This document shows, piece after piece, positions 6,924 to 9,294 of a stretch of 9,294 bases of DNA. The translations under genes were made by a program, and so were the position numbers. Positions within the stretch are counted from its first letter, which is position 1. Each line of letters begins with the position of its first letter. Source of the stretch: RHKX01 sp964497825 (GTDB lineage Bacteria; Actinomycetota; Thermoleophilia; Solirubrobacterales; 70-9). A model generated the notes under the pieces. That model did not search any database. It was not told the DNA's origin and was given only the letters and a program-made list of their open reading frames with translations. Where the stretch lies: contig CAZCFA010000086.1 in NCBI GenBank assembly GCA_964497825.1, positions 1 through 9,294 on the forward strand, in the 5' to 3' direction.

Positions 6924-6961
6924 GGCCCGGCGCGCGAGCGGGGACGACCCAGCGTGGTAGC

Positions 6962-6983
6962 TGAGCCCGAGATACCGGGCTCA
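6962..6983 (+). terminator. 8-bp perfect hairpin downstream of the DUF389 gene
   Basis: TGAGCCCG and CGGGCTCA pair perfectly around the 6-nt loop AGATAC, 38 nt after the DUF389 stop. There is no T-run after it, which is common for actinobacterial terminators but weakens the call. Between here and 7058 the sequence holds only a GC-rich stretch with a short stem (CGAGCG 7019-7024 with CGCTCG 7042-7047) and no supportable gene. Confidence 0.5.
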
Positions 6984-7058
6984 ACCGCCCACGACGGCGC
7001 GAGGATCCCGCGGCCGCGCGAGCGCTGAGGCGCGGGGCCCCCGCTCGAAGCTAGCGGC

Positions 7059-7227
7059 CTAGATGATTGATTCCGAATCCGCGTGCGCCCGGGGACGCTC
7101 CGGACCAAGCGGATCGAGGACGCAGCCGGCGTAGCGGCCCTGCGGGCCGTGAGCCGGCGAGGACGATGAGCCGCGCAGCGTCCGGGGCGTCATCCGGGTG
7201 TGCGGGGGTTTGGAATCAGTCATCTAG
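7059..7227 (+). ncRNA. 169-nt rod-shaped RNA hairpin (unrecognised structured RNA or RNA-forming repeat element)
   Basis: The whole interval is one imperfect palindrome. Outer helix: 7059-7080 with 7206-7227 (22 pairs), one G/G mismatch, 7082-7093 with 7193-7204 (12 pairs), bulged A7192, and 7094-7105 with 7180-7191 (12 pairs). Inner helices: 7109-7112/7171-7174, 7113-7116/7164-7167, 7125-7130/7153-7158 and 7134-7140/7144-7150, closed by a TGC loop. That is about 67 pairs. Nine helix pairs are not Watson-Crick, and all are G-U when read as plus-strand RNA; on the minus strand they would be A/C mismatches. CGAGGACG occurs on both sides of the purine-rich internal loop (7115-7122 and 7158-7165). 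The ends, CTAGATGATTGATTCC and its near-complement, also look like terminal inverted repeats. I see no motif of SRP RNA, RNase P, tmRNA or 6C RNA. It lies between convergent genes, so a bidirectional terminator role is an alternative or addition. The fold is directly visible; that it is transcribed is inference. Confidence 0.6.
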
Positions 7228-8225
7228 ACCCACTCCGGTCCGTGCAGCGGCGGGTGGCTCACGATCGGCTTCAGGACGAGCGCCTCGCGGGCGCGGTCGG
7301 CGATCCCGCGCGCGGTCAGGCCGAAGTGCTCCATGCAGGCCTCGCCGGTGCCGGAGAGGCCGAACTCGTCGCTCATGCCGACGGCGAAGATCGGCACCGG
7401 GTGCTGCTCGGCGGCGACCTCGCGAACGGCGTCGGCGAGGCCGCCGACGACCCGGTGCTCCTCGGCGGTGACGGCGACGCCGGTCTTCGCCAGCGACTCG
7501 ATGATCGGCTGGCTGGCGAGCGGCTTGACGATCGCGACGTTGACGACCTCGGCCTCGATGCCGTCCTCGCGCTCGAGCGCGTCGGCGGCCTCGAGCGCCC
7601 GCCAGACCATGTGGCCGGTCGCGATCAGGCTGATGTCCTTGCCCTCGCGAAGCACGTCGACGCCGTCGCCGAGGCCGTCGGGAACCTGCTCGTAGACGAC
7701 CGGCGTCGAGGGGCGGCCGAACCGCATGTACATCGGCTCGGGCCGCTGCCAGGAGTGGATCACCGCGGCGTAGGCCTGGTTGTAGTCGGCGGGGACGACG
7801 ACCTGCATCCGCGGCATCGCCCGCATCAGCGCGATGTCCTCGATCATCTGGTGCGAGGCCCCGTCCTCGCCGAGCGAGACGCCGCCGTGGCTGGCGCCGA
7901 TCCGGACCTTGAGCTCGTTGTGGGCGATCCCGAGCCGGACCTGGTCGTAGGCGCGGCCGGAGGCGAAGATCGCGAACGTCGAGCAGTACGGGACCTTGCC
8001 GGCGGCGGCGAGCCCGCAGGCGATCGACATCATGTTCGCCTCGGCGGCGCCGACGTTGAAGAACCGATCGGGGAACTGCTTGCCGAACTTCGCCGCCTGG
8101 GTCGAGACCGAGAGGTCGGCGTCGAGGGCGACGACCTCCTCGTGCTCGCCGCCGAGCGCCAGCAGCGCGTCGCCGTAGGCGGCGCGGGTCGCCTTCGGCT
8201 CGCCCGCCTTCGTCGCCGACGCCAT
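7224..8225 (-). CDS. Transketolase, C-terminal subunit (split enzyme)
   Basis: This is the pyrimidine-binding and C-terminal half of a thiamine-diphosphate transketolase, 333 residues. Visible family features: VVALDADLS (31-39); FFNVGAAEANMMSIACGLAA (55-74), whose E62 corresponds to the Glu that activates the cofactor; STFAIFASGRAYDQVR (82-97); SHGGVSLGEDGASHQMIEDI (112-131), the donor-substrate and cofactor contact region; and MQVVVPADYNQA (140-151). From about 196 the C-terminal domain follows (DISLIATGHMVWRALEAADA), with VTAEEHRVVGGLADAV (252-267) and EFGLSGTGEACMEHFGLT (287-304). ATG at 8225 overlaps the TGA of the N-terminal subunit gene by one base (TGATG), with GGGAG 9 nt upstream. The two halves must assemble to form the active site. 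The stop codon lies in the outer arm of the 169-nt hairpin. A 1-deoxyxylulose-phosphate synthase or dehydrogenase E1-beta is less likely, since motifs and split point fit transketolase better. The sugar substrate cannot be told from sequence. Confidence 0.92.
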   Translation of the reverse strand: MASATKAGEPKATRAAYGDALLALGGEHEEVVALDADLSVSTQAAKFGKQFPDRFFNVGAAEANMMSIACGLAAAGKVPYCSTFAIFASGRAYDQVRLGIAHNELKVRIGASHGGVSLGEDGASHQMIEDIALMRAMPRMQVVVPADYNQAYAAVIHSWQRPEPMYMRFGRPSTPVVYEQVPDGLGDGVDVLREGKDISLIATGHMVWRALEAADALEREDGIEAEVVNVAIVKPLASQPIIESLAKTGVAVTAEEHRVVGGLADAVREVAAEQHPVPIFAVGMSDEFGLSGTGEACMEHFGLTARGIADRAREALVLKPIVSHPPLHGPEWV

Positions 8226-9142
8226 CAGCGGGCGCTCCCGCCCAGCGCCGCGGTCTGCCGCTCGAGCGTCTCCTCGAGCTCGGTCAGCGCCTCCTCGGCG
8301 AGCTCCGGCGTCGGCGGCTTGCCGTGGAACCCGAACCGGCCCTCCATCGTCGCTACGCCGCGGCCCTTCTTGGTCTGGGCGATGATCGCGGCGGGACGGT
8401 CGAGCGTCCGGCTGCGCTCGAGCGCGTCGACGACCGCGCTCATGTCGTGACCGTCGATCTCGACCGTGTCCCAGCCGAAGGCGGCGAACTTGGCGGCCAT
8501 GTCGGCGATGTCCATCACCTCCTCGGTGCTGCCGTCGGTCTGCAGGTGGTTGTAGTCGACGATCGCGGTGACGTTGGCGAGGCCGAAGTGCGGCGCGGCG
8601 GTCGCGGCCTCCCAGGTCTGGCCCTCCTGGCAGTCGCCGTCGGAGAGCAGGCAGAACACGTGCGAGTCGTCGAGCCCGTCGAGCCGCAGCGCCAGCGCGA
8701 TCCCCACCGACATCGAGAGGCCCTGCCCGAGCGAGCCGGTCGAGACCTCGACGCCGGCGGTCCTGTTCATGTCGGGGTGGCCCTGGAGCTGGGCGCCGAT
8801 CTTGCGCAGGCCCATCAGGTCCTCGAGCGGGAAGTAGCCGTGGCGGGCGAGCGCCGCGTACTGGATCGGCGCCGCGTGCCCCTTCGAGAGCACGAAGCGA
8901 TCGCGCTCGGGCCAGCCGGGGTCGGCGGGGTCGTGGCGCAGCACCCGGTCATAGAGCGCGGTGACGATGTCGGCGGCCGAAAGCGAGCTGTCGAGGTGGC
9001 CCGACTTGGCGACCGCGAGCATCCGCACGCAGTCGATCCGCAGCACCGTCGCCCAGCGCTCAAGCTGCTCGATCGTGGCGGGCTCGCCGTTGATCGGTGC
9101 GGCCGGCGGCTTCGGGTCGGGAACGGGCCGGAGGTGGTTCAC
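8225..9142 (-). CDS. Transketolase, N-terminal thiamine-diphosphate subunit (split enzyme)
   Basis: This is the diphosphate-binding half of a split transketolase, 305 residues from GTG at 9142. Motifs in order: SGHLDSSLSAADI (47-59), FVLSKGHAAPIQYAAL (83-98), STGSLGQGLSMSVG (134-147), and the cofactor motif LLSDGDCQEGQTWEAA (165-180) with N198 in DYNHLQTDG, which bind Mg and the diphosphate. VEIDGHD (227-233) and FHGKPPT (272-278) are also typical. In most transketolases the first motif reads SGHPGGSLS or SGHLGGSLS; here the Gly pair is replaced by Asp-Ser. The start is uncertain: GTG 9142 is preferred because TACAGT ends 7 nt before it, while ATG 9184 (319 residues) and TTG 9238 (337 residues) stay in frame and none has a Shine-Dalgarno. 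All choices leave a Pro-rich leader before the domain starts near residue 22. The pair makes an enzyme for the non-oxidative pentose phosphate pathway or a related ketol transfer. Confidence 0.92.
   Translation of the reverse strand: MNHLRPVPDPKPPAAPINGEPATIEQLERWATVLRIDCVRMLAVAKSGHLDSSLSAADIVTALYDRVLRHDPADPGWPERDRFVLSKGHAAPIQYAALARHGYFPLEDLMGLRKIGAQLQGHPDMNRTAGVEVSTGSLGQGLSMSVGIALALRLDGLDDSHVFCLLSDGDCQEGQTWEAATAAPHFGLANVTAIVDYNHLQTDGSTEEVMDIADMAAKFAAFGWDTVEIDGHDMSAVVDALERSRTLDRPAAIIAQTKKGRGVATMEGRFGFHGKPPTPELAEEALTELEETLERQTAALGGSAR
8235..8239 (-). promoter_or_regulatory. Shine-Dalgarno GGGAG for the transketolase C-terminal subunit
   Basis: GGGAG on the minus strand lies 9 nt before ATG 8225, within the end of the upstream gene. 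It suggests that the second subunit is initiated both by coupling through the TGATG junction and by its own site, which would help to keep the two subunits equimolar. Confidence 0.5.
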
Positions 9143-9149
9143 GGCCGGG

Positions 9150-9155
9150 ACTGTA
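9150..9155 (-). promoter_or_regulatory. -10 element TACAGT of the split transketolase operon, probably leaderless
   Basis: TACAGT fits TANNNT and is followed by 7 nt and then the GTG at 9142, so the transcript should start on or next to the start codon. No clear -35 is seen 16-19 nt upstream. If the real start is ATG 9184 this element would be inside the gene and the call would be wrong. Confidence 0.4.
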
Positions 9156-9262
9156 GAGCGATCCGGGGCCGAGGCAGCTTCCATCGCCGTTGATTGTCGC
9201 CGCGGCGGCGACGGAACCGCGGCCGCGGGCGGCCGCAAATAGCGGCATCCGCGCCGGCGGCC

Positions 9263-9284
9263 GCCCCGCCGACGCCCCGCCGAC
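9263..9284. repeat. Short 11-bp tandem repeat, two copies
   Basis: GCCCCGCCGAC is repeated twice without interruption. It lies in the gene-free GC-rich stretch after 9142, which holds nothing else I can support. This may be chance in such biased sequence. Confidence 0.5.
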
Positions 9285-9294
9285 GCCTACGACG

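Noticed and set aside
7059..7227. Known rod-like RNAs: SRP RNA, 6S RNA, tmRNA fragment
   Set aside because: No SRP apical GGAAGGAAGCAG-type motif, no tmRNA tag frame or CCA end, and no large open central bubble as in 6S; the helix is paired almost continuously through the outer two-thirds.
7200..8450. Plus-strand open frame of 416 codons opposite the transketolase genes
   Set aside because: Low-complexity Asp/Arg/Gly/Val content and complete overlap with two well-supported genes; it starts inside the hairpin without a promoter or ribosome binding site.

Overview
The base composition is very high in G+C, start codons include GTG and TTG, several genes overlap by 4 nt, and two genes look leaderless. 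With the order ftsE-ftsX-S41 protease-rnr-smpB, this points to an actinobacterium. Thermoleophilia/Solirubrobacterales is my best guess, but that is inference; no rRNA or other marker is present.

Left part (1-5661, all minus strand, read right to left): a tightly packed operon runs ftsE, ftsX, a membrane-anchored PDZ/S41 C-terminal processing protease, a short RNB-family exoribonuclease (RNase R/II type) and smpB. Junctions are GTGA, TTGA and ATGA 4-nt overlaps plus one 3-nt gap, so translational coupling is likely. FtsEX transmits ATP hydrolysis across the membrane to cell-wall hydrolases at division. The S41 protease works outside the membrane. SmpB (with tmRNA) and the RNase R-type enzyme rescue stalled ribosomes and degrade RNA. 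After a 91-bp gap with its own Shine-Dalgarno comes the N-terminal part of an unrecognised proline-repeat/charged-helix protein, cut by the window edge.

Middle (5662-7227): a divergent promoter region separates ftsE from a plus-strand six-helix DUF389 membrane protein. That gene appears to be leaderless: TAGGAT lies 6 nt before its GTG. Downstream is an 8-bp hairpin, then a striking 169-nt near-palindrome (7059-7227) that folds into one long rod. Its nine non-Watson-Crick helix pairs are all G-U when read as plus-strand RNA. This is the most unusual object in the window and is best explained as a structured RNA, or an RNA-forming repeat element.

Right part (7224-9142, minus strand): a split transketolase, N-terminal thiamine-diphosphate subunit followed by C-terminal subunit with a 1-nt TGATG overlap. 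The stop codon of the second gene lies inside the outer arm of the long hairpin. The likely GTG start of the first gene lies 7 nt after TACAGT, again suggesting a leaderless message. The last ~150 bp hold no gene I can support.
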